Source: Cesiribacter sp964504565 (lineage in GTDB: Bacteria > Bacteroidota > Bacteroidia > Cytophagales > Cyclobacteriaceae). From it: a DNA stretch of 64,000 nt. Positions 54,015 to 61,617 of the stretch are shown here, piece by piece. Both the position numbers and the translations under genes were made by a program. Numbering within the stretch: position 1 is the first letter of the stretch; every line of letters starts with the position of its first letter. The notes under the pieces are model-generated. The model was not told where the DNA came from and did no database searches. It worked only from the letters and a program-made list of their open reading frames with translations. Location of the stretch: positions 248,001 through 312,000 of the forward strand of contig CAZDEY010000002.1 in NCBI GenBank assembly GCA_964504565.1. Reading direction: 5' to 3'.

Positions 54015-55250
54015 TTAAAGTAGGTTATATATGTTAAAGCCGAATAATATAAAGGTAAGTAAAGTGGCCAGAAGGGTAGGAACCGGAAACTTACCAATTG
54101 TACCCCTTACCCTAAAACGGGGGTCCTCGGCTTCCGGATTACTATAGCGAAAGTAGAGCAGCGCAATATTTACTGAGAGAAACACTATAAAAATAAAAAT
54201 ATTGCTGATAGAAGCTACAACTTTAAGGTCACCTATTAAGCTGATACCAATTGCTATGGCGGCAATTATTAGTATAGCCACTACCGGAGTACCCGTACTC
54301 TTAAATACATTGGTAAAGTGCTTGAGCCAGTTAGCGTCACTGTCACGGGCTACATCGTAAAGCAGGCGCGAACCACCCAATATATTACTAAGAATGGTTT
54401 TGGAGGTAGCAAATAGCGCTACTACTACCAGAATTGTTGCCCCGGTCTTGCCCCAGGCGGTGCTGATAACTTCCGCCAGTGGTCCGTCGCTTTCGGCCAG
54501 TTTTTGCCAATCCAGCACACTTACGGCCGATATAGCAATCATTAAATAGAGCGCTAAAACTATTAAGCCAGACCATAACACGCCCCTCGGCATATTTATT
54601 TCCGGCTTTTTGGTTTCTTCGGCCATCTTTACCAAATCTTCAAACCCTATATAGCTAAAGAAAATTAAAGCCGAGCCCGAGAGAATACCAGTATAGCCCC
54701 CGGGGGGCGACTCAAAGTAACTAACGCTGCCCCATTCGGGTAGGGCAAAGGCAATTACCAAGCCTAAACCAGCCAGGGTTATAAGAGTGGCAATCAGGTT
54801 AAATTTGGCCGACTCGCTTACGCCTAAAGCATTCACCAAACCCATAAGACCAATTATACCGGCGCTGCCCACCCAGGTAGGTATATTCCACAAGCGAATT
54901 AGGTAATCGGCAAAACTAATGCCTATGGCCGCCGCTGCCACAATACCGGTAAATAGCATAAATACTGAGAGTATGTAGGCAGTTTTCGGGCCGAAGCTTC
55001 TTTTTATATACTCAAAACTGCCCCCGGCATCAGGGAAACGGCTAACGAATTCGGCGTAGCTTAGGCCGGTAAGCAGGGCAACTACCGCCGCCAGCACAAA
55101 ACTAAGCCAAAGCATATTACCGGCCATACCCCCGGCTTTACCAATTATAGCGTAGATGCCTGCGCCTACTACCGAGCCAATTCCAAAAAACAGTATATCC
55201 CAAAAACCTAAATTTCGCTCCAGCGAGGAGTCCTTTTTCTTCTTTGCCAT
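54015..55250 (-). CDS. APC-family amino acid permease
   Basis: 411 residues from the Met at 55250 (MAKKKKDSSLERNLGFWDILFFGIGSVVGAGIYAIIGKAGG), chosen because the 21 residues of an upstream extension are not membrane- or family-like. About 12 helices; the GxG(V/I)-like unwound TM1 (GSVVGAGIY) and TM6 region (SALIFFSYIGFEDLVKMAEETKKPEINMPRGV) are APC hallmarks. Substrate is probably an amino acid. It is flanked on both sides by word-repeat modules (A and B) in the same orientation. Confidence 0.88.
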   Translation of the reverse strand: MAKKKKDSSLERNLGFWDILFFGIGSVVGAGIYAIIGKAGGMAGNMLWLSFVLAAVVALLTGLSYAEFVSRFPDAGGSFEYIKRSFGPKTAYILSVFMLFTGIVAAAAIGISFADYLIRLWNIPTWVGSAGIIGLMGLVNALGVSESAKFNLIATLITLAGLGLVIAFALPEWGSVSYFESPPGGYTGILSGSALIFFSYIGFEDLVKMAEETKKPEINMPRGVLWSGLIVLALYLMIAISAVSVLDWQKLAESDGPLAEVISTAWGKTGATILVVVALFATSKTILSNILGGSRLLYDVARDSDANWLKHFTNVFKSTGTPVVAILIIAAIAIGISLIGDLKVVASISNIFIFIVFLSVNIALLYFRYSNPEAEDPRFRVRGTIGKFPVPTLLATLLTFILFGFNIYNLL

Positions 55251-55310
55251 AGTCAGTACCCTAAACTGATGACCCACCCAATGGTTTTGCCAGCGGCTAC
55301 CTCTGGGAAT

Positions 55311-55443
55311 CAAGAATCAAGAGTCAGGAGTCATGAGCCAGGAATCAAGAGCCAGGAATCAGAAGTCAAGAATCAAGACGTAAAACATATCCTCACAAAT
55401 AACGAACAACTAACAACCAACAACTAACCACCCCCTCACCAAC
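55311..55443. repeat. Intergenic word-repeat module (copy B)
   Basis: A series of AATCAAGA/GTCAGGAGTCATGAG words (55312-55370), core AAGACGTAAAACATATCCTC (55375-55394), then AACAACTAAC and CCCCTCACCAAC words. Nearly the same core as copy A, which lies on the other side of the permease gene. Confidence 0.75.
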
Positions 55444-55447
55444 GTCA

Positions 55448-55466
55448 TCCTGAACTTGTTTCAGGA
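55448..55466. repeat. REP-like palindrome
   Basis: TCCTGAA-CTTGT-TTCAGGA, a 7-bp perfect palindrome preceded by GTCA. The same intergenic palindrome is known from many unrelated bacterial genomes. It lies just past the cysH gene end on the minus strand and could serve as a weak terminator, though it lacks a T tract. Confidence 0.8.
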
Positions 55467-55480
55467 CACTACCTCACTAC

Positions 55481-56143
55481 CTAAGTATGTAGGCCACATT
55501 CGGTTTTGGTAATTTCGGCCCAGCGGCCGCTACGGCCCTCGCCCTGTTTAGTGCAGTAGGTACAGCCTACCGATTGGTAGCCGCGCCGGGTAAGCGGGTG
55601 GGGCGGTAGCTCGTAAATCATCTGGTACAGGGCAACCGATTGGGCGCTCATATCCAGCAGCGGATGAAACTTTATAATTTCTTCTTTTTGCTGAAAAAGG
55701 GTTAAGTTCTGCCGGTTGGCATTCTGGTGGGCCATTAGTCCCGATACCCAAACTTTATGTTTTTTCTTTATCTGGCTCAGCGGTTCAACCTTATTTATAA
55801 AGCAGCACAGATCGGGGTTTAGCTGCCAGGTGTGGTTCTCATGGGTGAATTTATTTCGATTAGCCCGGGCACTTACATCCACCACATTCAGGTTAAACTG
55901 CCGGATTAGGGTGTCTTTATAGGCCAGGGTTTCATCAAAATGGAAGGTGGTATCAATAAAATGTATAGGGTGTTGGGGGCGTACCCGGCTAATCAGGTGC
56001 AATAGCACAGCCGAGCTGCTTCCGAACGAGGAAGTCAGTAGTACATCCTCGGGGTTAAAATCTTCAAACAATTTCTTTAGACGTTCTTCGGGGCTAAGCC
56101 CGGCGTATACCGAATCGGCTTCAGTAAGGTCGGTGGGTAGCAT
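55481..56143 (-). CDS. cysH: Adenylyl-sulfate/phosphoadenylyl-sulfate reductase
   Basis: 220 residues. Reduces activated sulfate to sulfite with thioredoxin or glutaredoxin. The ADP/APS-binding start TSSFGSSSAVLLHL, the [4Fe-4S] ligands CC at 113-114 and CxxC at 194-197, and catalytic Cys216 in the ECGLH tail are all present. Having both CC and CxxC cluster pairs marks the APS-using type. Last gene of the sulfur operon, beginning 2 bases after the precorrin-2 dehydrogenase gene; sulfate adenylyltransferase genes are not in the window. Confidence 0.95.
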   Translation of the reverse strand: MLPTDLTEADSVYAGLSPEERLKKLFEDFNPEDVLLTSSFGSSSAVLLHLISRVRPQHPIHFIDTTFHFDETLAYKDTLIRQFNLNVVDVSARANRNKFTHENHTWQLNPDLCCFINKVEPLSQIKKKHKVWVSGLMAHQNANRQNLTLFQQKEEIIKFHPLLDMSAQSVALYQMIYELPPHPLTRRGYQSVGCTYCTKQGEGRSGRWAEITKTECGLHT

Positions 56144-56145
56144 GC

Positions 56146-56727
56146 TTATTTAGTTAGAAGTTCCTGAGTGGTAGCATTGAGCACGCGAATTTTTTCGGCA
56201 AACGAGCCTTGCAAGCGGTTGCGTAGCTGGTTTAGGTTGGCCAGTAACTGGTTGGTTTCGTCGGGCAGCGCCTCTTCCAGCACCTGCCGAAATCGCTTGG
56301 CAAAGGTTGGCGACTGGCCATTGGTACTTATCCCAATTTTTAAATTGCCTTTGGTTACGGTGGCACCCAGGTAAAAATCGCACAAGTCGGGGGTGTCAGC
56401 TACGTTGGTTAGTATACCGCGGCTTTTGGCTTGGGCATACACTTCTGCACTAAAATCTCGGTTATCGGTGGCTACAATTACCAACTGTTTGCCGTCCAAA
56501 TCCCCGGGCACAAAGGGTCGCTCGTGCAGTACTATGTGGGGCAGCCGGGCAATAGCCGCTTTTAATTCGGGCGAAGCTTCTTTAGCTACAATGGTTAGCC
56601 GCACCTCAGGGTCGTTTTTAAGCAGGGCACCCAACTTTTCCAATCCTACCTTGCCGCCGCCAACCAGCAGCGTGTTTAGTTGGCCTATTTTCAGAAATAT
56701 GGGAAACAGACGATTTTCAGAGGGCAT
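56146..56727 (-). CDS. Precorrin-2 dehydrogenase/sirohydrochlorin ferrochelatase (Met8/CysG-N type)
   Basis: 193 residues. The NAD-binding fold NTLLVGGGKVGLEKLGALL and the segment VATDNRDFSAEVYAQAKSRGILTNVADTPDLCDFYLGATVTKGNLKIGISTNGQSPTFAKRFR are the CysG N-terminal/Met8 signature. It oxidises precorrin-2 to sirohydrochlorin and may chelate Fe2+ to sirohaem. Overlaps the SUMT gene by 11 bases. Sirohaem is needed by the sulfite reductase two genes upstream. Confidence 0.93.
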   Translation of the reverse strand: MPSENRLFPIFLKIGQLNTLLVGGGKVGLEKLGALLKNDPEVRLTIVAKEASPELKAAIARLPHIVLHERPFVPGDLDGKQLVIVATDNRDFSAEVYAQAKSRGILTNVADTPDLCDFYLGATVTKGNLKIGISTNGQSPTFAKRFRQVLEEALPDETNQLLANLNQLRNRLQGSFAEKIRVLNATTQELLTK

Positions 56728-57469
56728 GGGCTTGCGGAATTAATGAATTAACCACCGGATTAAGTTCGCCTACCGATTCGCCGGCTACAATTATGGCCGG
56801 GCCAGGCAGGTTAGCGCTAAGTTTTTCAATAGAACGCACGGTACCGCGCACTACCTGCGCCTCGGGCAGCGAACCTTGCGAAATAATGGCGACGGGCAAA
56901 TTGTGCTTGTTTTGTAGCTTGTATAAGCCTACAATTTCGGCCAGTTTTTTTAAGCCCATATAGTATACCACCGTAGCGCTGCTTTGCGTAGCCAATCGCG
57001 CATCTTGCGAAAGTTTGCCGTGGCGGTTGGTAGCAGTTACCACCCAAAAGCTCTGGTTGGTTGCTCGGGTAGTTAGTGGTATGCCGTAGTAGCCCGGTAG
57101 GTTCAGGCTGGAAATCCCGATAACCACCTCAACTGCCAAACCAAAGCTTTTGGCGTAGTCGGCCTCTTCCTGCCCGCGGGCAAAAATGAAGGGATCGCCG
57201 CCTTTTAAACGCACCACCTGTTTGCCGCTGAGGGCGTAGGCTACTATCAGCTCGTTTATTTTTTGCTGGGTAGCGCTGGGTTGGCCGGCCCGCTTGCCCA
57301 CGTACACTTTTTGGCAGGCAGTAGGCGCGTACTTGAGCAATTCGGAATGCACCAGGGCATCGTAAAGTATTACCTCGGCCGAGGCTATAGCTTTTACCCC
57401 CTTCACCGAAATAAGGTCGGGATCGCCGGGGCCGGCGCCGACTAAGGTTATTTGTCCGGGTTGGTTCAT
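56717..57469 (-). CDS. cobA: Uroporphyrinogen-III C-methyltransferase
   Basis: 250 residues. VGAGPGDPDLISVKGVKAI start, GKRAGQ, VVRLKGGDPFIFARGQEEAD and GISSLNLPGYYGIPLTTRATNQSFWVVTAT are classic SUMT motifs. It adds two methyl groups to uroporphyrinogen III using SAM, making precorrin-2 for sirohaem. Overlaps the sulfite reductase gene by 4 bases (ATGA). The SAM it uses is the ligand of the riboswitch at the head of this locus. Confidence 0.96.
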   Translation of the reverse strand: MNQPGQITLVGAGPGDPDLISVKGVKAIASAEVILYDALVHSELLKYAPTACQKVYVGKRAGQPSATQQKINELIVAYALSGKQVVRLKGGDPFIFARGQEEADYAKSFGLAVEVVIGISSLNLPGYYGIPLTTRATNQSFWVVTATNRHGKLSQDARLATQSSATVVYYMGLKKLAEIVGLYKLQNKHNLPVAIISQGSLPEAQVVRGTVRSIEKLSANLPGPAIIVAGESVGELNPVVNSLIPQAHAL

Positions 57470-59589
57470 GCTTGGTAGTAATTAGTGATCACGGCTTGGT
57501 TTTGGTTAGTCTGGTGCCGGGCGCGCCACTGTTGCGCCCACTGGTAGAAGTTTTCCGCTTGGCTTAAATATTCTTGGGCGAATTCCGGTGAGGGTTCGTG
57601 CCGGTTAATGCGCAAAACAACTTCCTCAAACGGGGCTTCCAGGGGTAGCTCAGCAAAATTCTCCGCAAAGTCTTTAATTATGCCAATGTGCGTATTGCAC
57701 TGAACATCCTTACTCAGCAACAAAGCCTTGGCCGCAATCACAAAGGTGCTGTAGCTATGGTATATGCTATCCGAATAATACTGTTGCGTATAGGCTTTCT
57801 TAGCTAAGTGAAGGCGCTCTTCGGCATCCTGCAGAATGGTGCTAACTACATCATAACTGATACCGGCGCACTCGCCCGTGCCAATCTCCGGTACAAAAGC
57901 ATCGGTATGGCCCCAGTCCACATATTCGTCCCTAGCTAATTCTTTGGTTTGGGCCAGGGGCTTCAGCAGGGCGTAAAAGTACATCTTGCCCCTGCGCTGG
58001 TAGTAGGTATTAAAGTATTCCTCTTCCTCGCTAAAGGCTTGGTAATCATCCAGCAGTGCCCTAACCGCATCGGGTATTCTTTTGGTTGGAAGCTTTATAA
58101 CCTTATCGGCAATAAATCCCCTTCCGTTAGGTGCCAGGCCGCCGCCCAGTACCACTTGCAAGGCCGGTACTACCGCATCCCCTACTTTAATGGAGCTGCC
58201 GTGAAAACCAATGTTGGCAATCATGTGCTGCCCGCAGGAATTCATGCAACCGCTTATTTTTATATGGATTTGTGAATTGGTAATCAGATCATGGTATTCT
58301 TCCCTGATTACCTGTTCTAGTACCTGGGCTACGCCGGTGCTATTGGTTACCCCCAGGTTACAGGTATCGGTGCCGGGACAGGCAGTTACATCGGCTATGG
58401 TATCGGCCCCAGCCTCGGCCAGCTCCAGATGGTTAAGTAAGTAGTATAAATACTCTAAATGTTCTTCGCGTACGTATTTGAGCAGAATGCCCTGGCTTAT
58501 AGTTAACCGGATATCATCGGCAACATAGCCCCGGGTCAGGCGTACCAATTCACGGGCTTTTTCCGAAGAAATATTCCCAAGGGGCAACCGAATCTTTATA
58601 GCGTAGTACCCATCTTGTTTTTGCGGAATTAAATTAGTGCTCTTCCATAGGCTAAATTGGTACGGATCGGGTACGGAAACCTCCGGTGCGGATGCCGGCT
58701 TTGGCAGTTCAAGGGGAACCAAATCTCGGTCTACGGAATAGCTTTGTACTTTATTTGCCTTCCGTTCCTGCGCTATTAACTCCAGAAATTTGGCTAGGCC
58801 CAAGCCCCGCTTATCGGCTACCAAAAATTTCAGGCGGGCTTTGTGCCGCTTTTCCCGTTCGCCGTAGCGGTCAAATACCCTCAGGCCGGCCTCTAAAAAC
58901 GGAATTAATTGATCCTCGGGAAGAAACTCAAAGGCAGTTTCGGCAATGAATGGTTGAGCACCAAGGCCGCCGCCCACCACCACCTTAAACCCTCTTTTTC
59001 CTTCTTCTACCCGGGGTATAAAACCAAAATCGTGAATGTAGGTAAAGGCCGAATCTTGTTCGCTGCTGGAGAATGCTATCTTTATCTTCCGACCCATATC
59101 CTGGCAAATGGGGTTGCGCAGCAGGTAATCGGTAGCCGCCCGGGCGTAGGGCGATACATCAAAGGGTTCGTGGGGATCGATACCGGCCAAGGGCGAAGCG
59201 GTAATAGTCCGGACCGTATTGCCGCAGGCTTCTTTGGTTGTTATACCGGTTTCTTCCAACTTAGCCCACATAGCGGGAGTATCCTCCAGGTGAACAAAAT
59301 GAAGCTGAATGTTTTGGCGGGTGGTAGCGTGCAGGTTGCCATTGGTATATTCTTCGGCTACATCGGCTATGCGAATTAGCTGCTCGCCGGTTAGGCGGCC
59401 AAATGGCAACTTTATCCGAAACATCTGCACGCCTAATTGACGCTGGCCGTAGACGCCCCGGGTCAGGCGGAAAGCTTTAAAGCGATCTTCGTTTATTTGG
59501 CCGCTTTTGTATCGCTGAATGCGATCCTGCAGATCCAGGATATCCTCGCGGGCAGCTGCGGTTACGGTATCTTTTATCTCTACTAACAT
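57466..59589 (-). CDS. Sulfite reductase hemoprotein fused to a C-terminal HEPN-like domain
   Basis: 707 residues. Residues about 20-560 are a nitrite/sulfite reductase: ferredoxin-like half-domains (FRLTRGVYGQRQLGVQMFRIKLPFG; YYAIKIRLPLGNISSEKARELVRL), and the sirohaem/[4Fe-4S] cysteines C404 and C410 (ACPGTDTC) and C448 and C452 (GCMNSC). About 595-705 (DAEERLHLAKKAYTQQYYSDSIYHSYSTFVIAAKALLL) is a HEPN-like helical domain without the R-x4-6-H RNase motif. Reduces sulfite to sulfide. In this context assimilatory sulfite reductase is much likelier than nitrite reductase. A terminator/attenuator lies just upstream. Confidence 0.92.
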   Translation of the reverse strand: MLVEIKDTVTAAAREDILDLQDRIQRYKSGQINEDRFKAFRLTRGVYGQRQLGVQMFRIKLPFGRLTGEQLIRIADVAEEYTNGNLHATTRQNIQLHFVHLEDTPAMWAKLEETGITTKEACGNTVRTITASPLAGIDPHEPFDVSPYARAATDYLLRNPICQDMGRKIKIAFSSSEQDSAFTYIHDFGFIPRVEEGKRGFKVVVGGGLGAQPFIAETAFEFLPEDQLIPFLEAGLRVFDRYGEREKRHKARLKFLVADKRGLGLAKFLELIAQERKANKVQSYSVDRDLVPLELPKPASAPEVSVPDPYQFSLWKSTNLIPQKQDGYYAIKIRLPLGNISSEKARELVRLTRGYVADDIRLTISQGILLKYVREEHLEYLYYLLNHLELAEAGADTIADVTACPGTDTCNLGVTNSTGVAQVLEQVIREEYHDLITNSQIHIKISGCMNSCGQHMIANIGFHGSSIKVGDAVVPALQVVLGGGLAPNGRGFIADKVIKLPTKRIPDAVRALLDDYQAFSEEEEYFNTYYQRRGKMYFYALLKPLAQTKELARDEYVDWGHTDAFVPEIGTGECAGISYDVVSTILQDAEERLHLAKKAYTQQYYSDSIYHSYSTFVIAAKALLLSKDVQCNTHIGIIKDFAENFAELPLEAPFEEVVLRINRHEPSPEFAQEYLSQAENFYQWAQQWRARHQTNQNQAVITNYYQA

Positions 59590-59613
59590 TATTTTTGTAA
59601 TTCGATTAGAATG

Positions 59614-59646
59614 AAAAAGGCCTCTTTCGCTATCCGGAAGAGGCCT
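59614..59646 (-). terminator. Intrinsic terminator acting as attenuator before sulfite reductase
   Basis: On the minus strand a 9-bp stem AGGCCTCTT (59646-59638) / AAGAGGCCT (59626-59618) with an 11-base loop is followed by TTTT. It lies 24 bases before the sulfite reductase ATG and 33 after the leader ORF's stop. The loop holds CCGGATA (59637-59631), exactly complementary to TATCCGG (59676-59670), which starts three bases after the leader stop. The pairing would compete with the terminator. Confidence 0.85.
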
Positions 59647-59679
59647 AAGTTGGGCTAGGGCAATACGTACCGGATATAG

Positions 59680-59745
59680 TTATTCCCTGCGGTTGAAGCA
59701 ACAGCTACAGCACATCTGGCAATATGACGACGGGTAATTCCTCAT
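59680..59745 (-). CDS. Cys-rich leader peptide between metZ and sulfite reductase
   Basis: 21 codons reading MRNYPSSYCQMCCSCCFNRR plus E and stop. Five Cys codons, four of them within MCCSCC. The ATG (59745) overlaps the metZ TGA stop as ATGA, implying translational coupling; a second in-frame ATG is at 59715. The next genes reduce sulfite to sulfide for cysteine. By analogy with amino-acid leader peptides, ribosomes stalling at the Cys codons when Cys-tRNA is scarce would let the antiterminator form; ribosomes reaching the stop would cover TATCCGG and allow the terminator. That mechanism is inferred. Confidence 0.8.
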   Translation of the reverse strand: MRNYPSSYCQMCCSCCFNRRE

Positions 59746-60922
59746 GCTTTAGAGGCAGTTAAGGCATTTTCAATATCTTCTAGAATATCATTCACATTTT
59801 CCAGCCCTACCGATATTCGGATGAGGCCGGGTTGTATACCCACCTCGGCCCGCTCGGCTTCGGTAAGTTTGGAATGGGTGGTAGAAGCCGGGTGGGTGGC
59901 TATGGTGCGGGTATCGCCCAGGTTGGCGGTTAGCGATAGCATTTTTAGGCTATTCAGGAATTTGCGGCCCCGGTCTACGCCGCCGGTAACTATAAAGCTA
60001 ACCAGGCCGCCGCCCCACTTCATTTGCTTGCGGGCCAGGGCTTGCTGCGGGTGCGAGGCTAAGAACGGATACTTCACCAATTCTAGCTCGTGGTGGCCTT
60101 CCAGATACTCGGCTATGCGGCGGGCGTTGTCGCAGTGGCGGTCCATACGCACGGCTAGGGTTTCCAGGCTTTTGCTCAGCAACCAACCATTGAAGGGCGA
60201 AAGCGCCGGGCCGGTATGGCGGGCAAAAAACCGAATCTTATCTATTAACTCCTGCTTGCCCAAAATAGCCCCGCCAATAGCCCGGCCTTGCCCATCAATA
60301 AACTTAGTGGCCGAGTGGGTAACCAAATGGGCGCCGTATGTAGCCGGTTGCTGCAAATATGGTGTGGCAAAGCAATTATCTACGTTCAGGATTATATCAT
60401 GTTTCTCGGCAAGTTTGCCCAGCCACTCTAAGTCAATAATATCCAGCGCCGGGTTAGAAGGGGTTTCCACAAAANNNNNNNNNNATCGGGCGTAATTTTT
60501 TCTTCCCACTCTTCGGGCCTGCCAATATCGGCGTAGGAGTGCTTTATTCCCCAGGCCGGAAACACCTGAGTAAACAATTGGTGGGTAGAACCAAAAACCG
60601 AGCGGGAAGCCAGCACATGATCGCCGCTTTTCAGCAGGGCCGCCATACTTGAAAACATGGCCGCCATACCCGATGCAGTGGCTATACCATCGTCGGTACC
60701 TTCCAGTTGGCTAAGTTTGTCTATGAATTCGTTATTGTTAGGGTTGCTGAAGCGGGTATAAATATTCCCCTTTTCTTCATCGGCAAAAAGGGCGCGAGCT
60801 TGTTCGGCATCCTCAAACGTAAAGCTGGAGGTAAGGTAGAGCGGCACCGAATGCTCGCGAGCGCCCGTTCGCTCGCTTTGCAGGCGCACTGCTTTGGTTT
60901 CAAAATGTTTATATGCTGACAT
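59742..60922 (-). CDS. metZ: O-succinylhomoserine sulfhydrylase (interrupted by an assembly gap)
   Basis: About 390 codons in two frames, 60922-60485 and 60474-59742, separated by 10 N at 60475-60484. The Cys/Met-metabolism PLP enzyme shows in YTRFSNPNNNEF, GMAAM, SHxxVFG-like SRSVFGSTHQLF, then FVETPSNPALDIIDL, and the PLP Lys in THSATKFIDGQGRAIGGAILG, typical of MetZ. It makes homocysteine directly from O-succinylhomoserine and sulfide. The frames agree only if the true gap is 3n+2 bases (probably about 11), so the gene is not a pseudogene. It lies after the ferredoxin and before the Cys-rich leader. Confidence 0.92.
60475..60484. other. Assembly gap (10 N) inside metZ
   Basis: Ten N between ITPD and FVETPSNP. 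The family normally has four residues (about T-K-x-x) there, needing 11 missing bases, so the N count is nominal. Confidence 0.95.
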
Positions 60923-60936
60923 TAGGATAATTAGTT

Positions 60937-61025
60937 AGTGAGGTAGTTATTTGGTGAGTTAGTATGGAGTTTAGAAGTTGTAATTTTAGGTCTTACGTCT
61001 TGCGTCTTATATCTCACGTCTATTA
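60937..61025. repeat. Intergenic word-repeat module (copy C, inverted)
   Basis: The reverse complement of 60987-61001 is AAGACGTAAGACCTA, the core of copies A and B, here on the opposite strand, with GTGAGGTAGTTATTTGGTG words on the metZ side and degenerate GTCTTACGTCTTGCGTC repeats. It lies between the ferredoxin and metZ genes, within the proposed operon. Confidence 0.72.
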
Positions 61026-61029
61026 CATT

Positions 61030-61377
61030 TTAGGAGGCATGCAACCACTGTTGTTTTAGTAGAAGTTCCTCTTGATTTTCGGCGTAATCGGGGTCGGCCA
61101 CGCAGCAGTCTACCGGGCAAACGGCCGCACACTGTGGTTCTTCGTGAAAGCCTACACATTCGGTGCACTTGCCGGAAACTATATAGTAAAACTCGTCGGA
61201 ATAGGGTTCCTGCGGATCGGCGGCATCAACCTGGCTGCCGTCTTCCAGCTCAATTTCGGTAAGCTGGGTGCCGTCTTGCCAGTGCCAGTTAACCCCGCCT
61301 TCGTAAATGGCGGTGTTGGGGCATTCGGGTTCGCAAGCTCCGCAGTTTATGCACTCCTGCGTAATTAGTAAGGCCAT
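61030..61377 (-). CDS. 2[4Fe-4S] ferredoxin
   Basis: 115 residues from the Met at 61377 (MALLITQECINCGACEPECPNTAI); the longer frame lacks conserved sequence. Cluster one ligands are CINCGACEPECP, cluster two CTECVGFHEEPQCAAVCPVDCC. A ~45-residue insertion between the clusters is characteristic of the YfhL-like group. First structural gene after the leader ORF; a plausible electron donor to the sulfite reductase in the same operon. Confidence 0.92.
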   Translation of the reverse strand: MALLITQECINCGACEPECPNTAIYEGGVNWHWQDGTQLTEIELEDGSQVDAADPQEPYSDEFYYIVSGKCTECVGFHEEPQCAAVCPVDCCVADPDYAENQEELLLKQQWLHAS

Positions 61378-61486
61378 GGGTTTGCCTGGTTTAAGTAGAG
61401 AAAATGGAGAGAAAAGGGTAGAAAACACCCGGGGCAGGGTAAGTATAAGACCTGCCAAATGCGAAAACGCTAAACTACAGAGAAGC

Positions 61487-61588
61487 TTAGCAACAACAGC
61501 AACAACAACAGCTTAAGCCGGCAGGCATCTGCTGGAATAGCATTGTTGGGTTTAGTAAAGAAGATGTAAAGTTAGTAGCCGAATTCAT
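61487..61588 (-). CDS. Poly-Cys leader peptide upstream of the ferredoxin gene
   Basis: 33 codons from the ATG at 61588: MNSATNFTSSLLNPT, MLFQQMPAGLS, then seven Cys codons (TGT TGT TGT TGC TGT TGT TGC) and TAA. Other in-frame ATGs lie at 61543 and 61528; the Cys run is the same in each. It is 109 bases upstream of the ferredoxin ATG. Cysteine-run leaders of this kind are known as cysteine-responsive attenuators in mycobacteria. Downstream, GGCAGG / CCTGCC (61456-61451 and 61438-61433 region) forms a hairpin but there is no good U tract, so the regulatory mechanism is not visible. Confidence 0.78.
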   Translation of the reverse strand: MNSATNFTSSLLNPTMLFQQMPAGLSCCCCCCC

Positions 61589-61617
61589 GGGGTCGTAATT
61601 TATATTTTCCTTATTGC

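Noticed and set aside
53891..55443. The permease as cargo of a composite transposon flanked by modules A and B
   Set aside because: No transposase, terminal inverted repeats or target-site duplication seen; related words also occur singly elsewhere.
57466..59589. Assimilatory nitrite reductase rather than sulfite reductase
   Set aside because: Neighbours are metZ, SUMT, precorrin-2 dehydrogenase and cysH, and there are no nitrate genes.
61378..61458. 27-codon N-terminal extension of the ferredoxin
   Set aside because: No family sequence; the start MALLITQECINCGAC at 61377 is the normal ferredoxin start.
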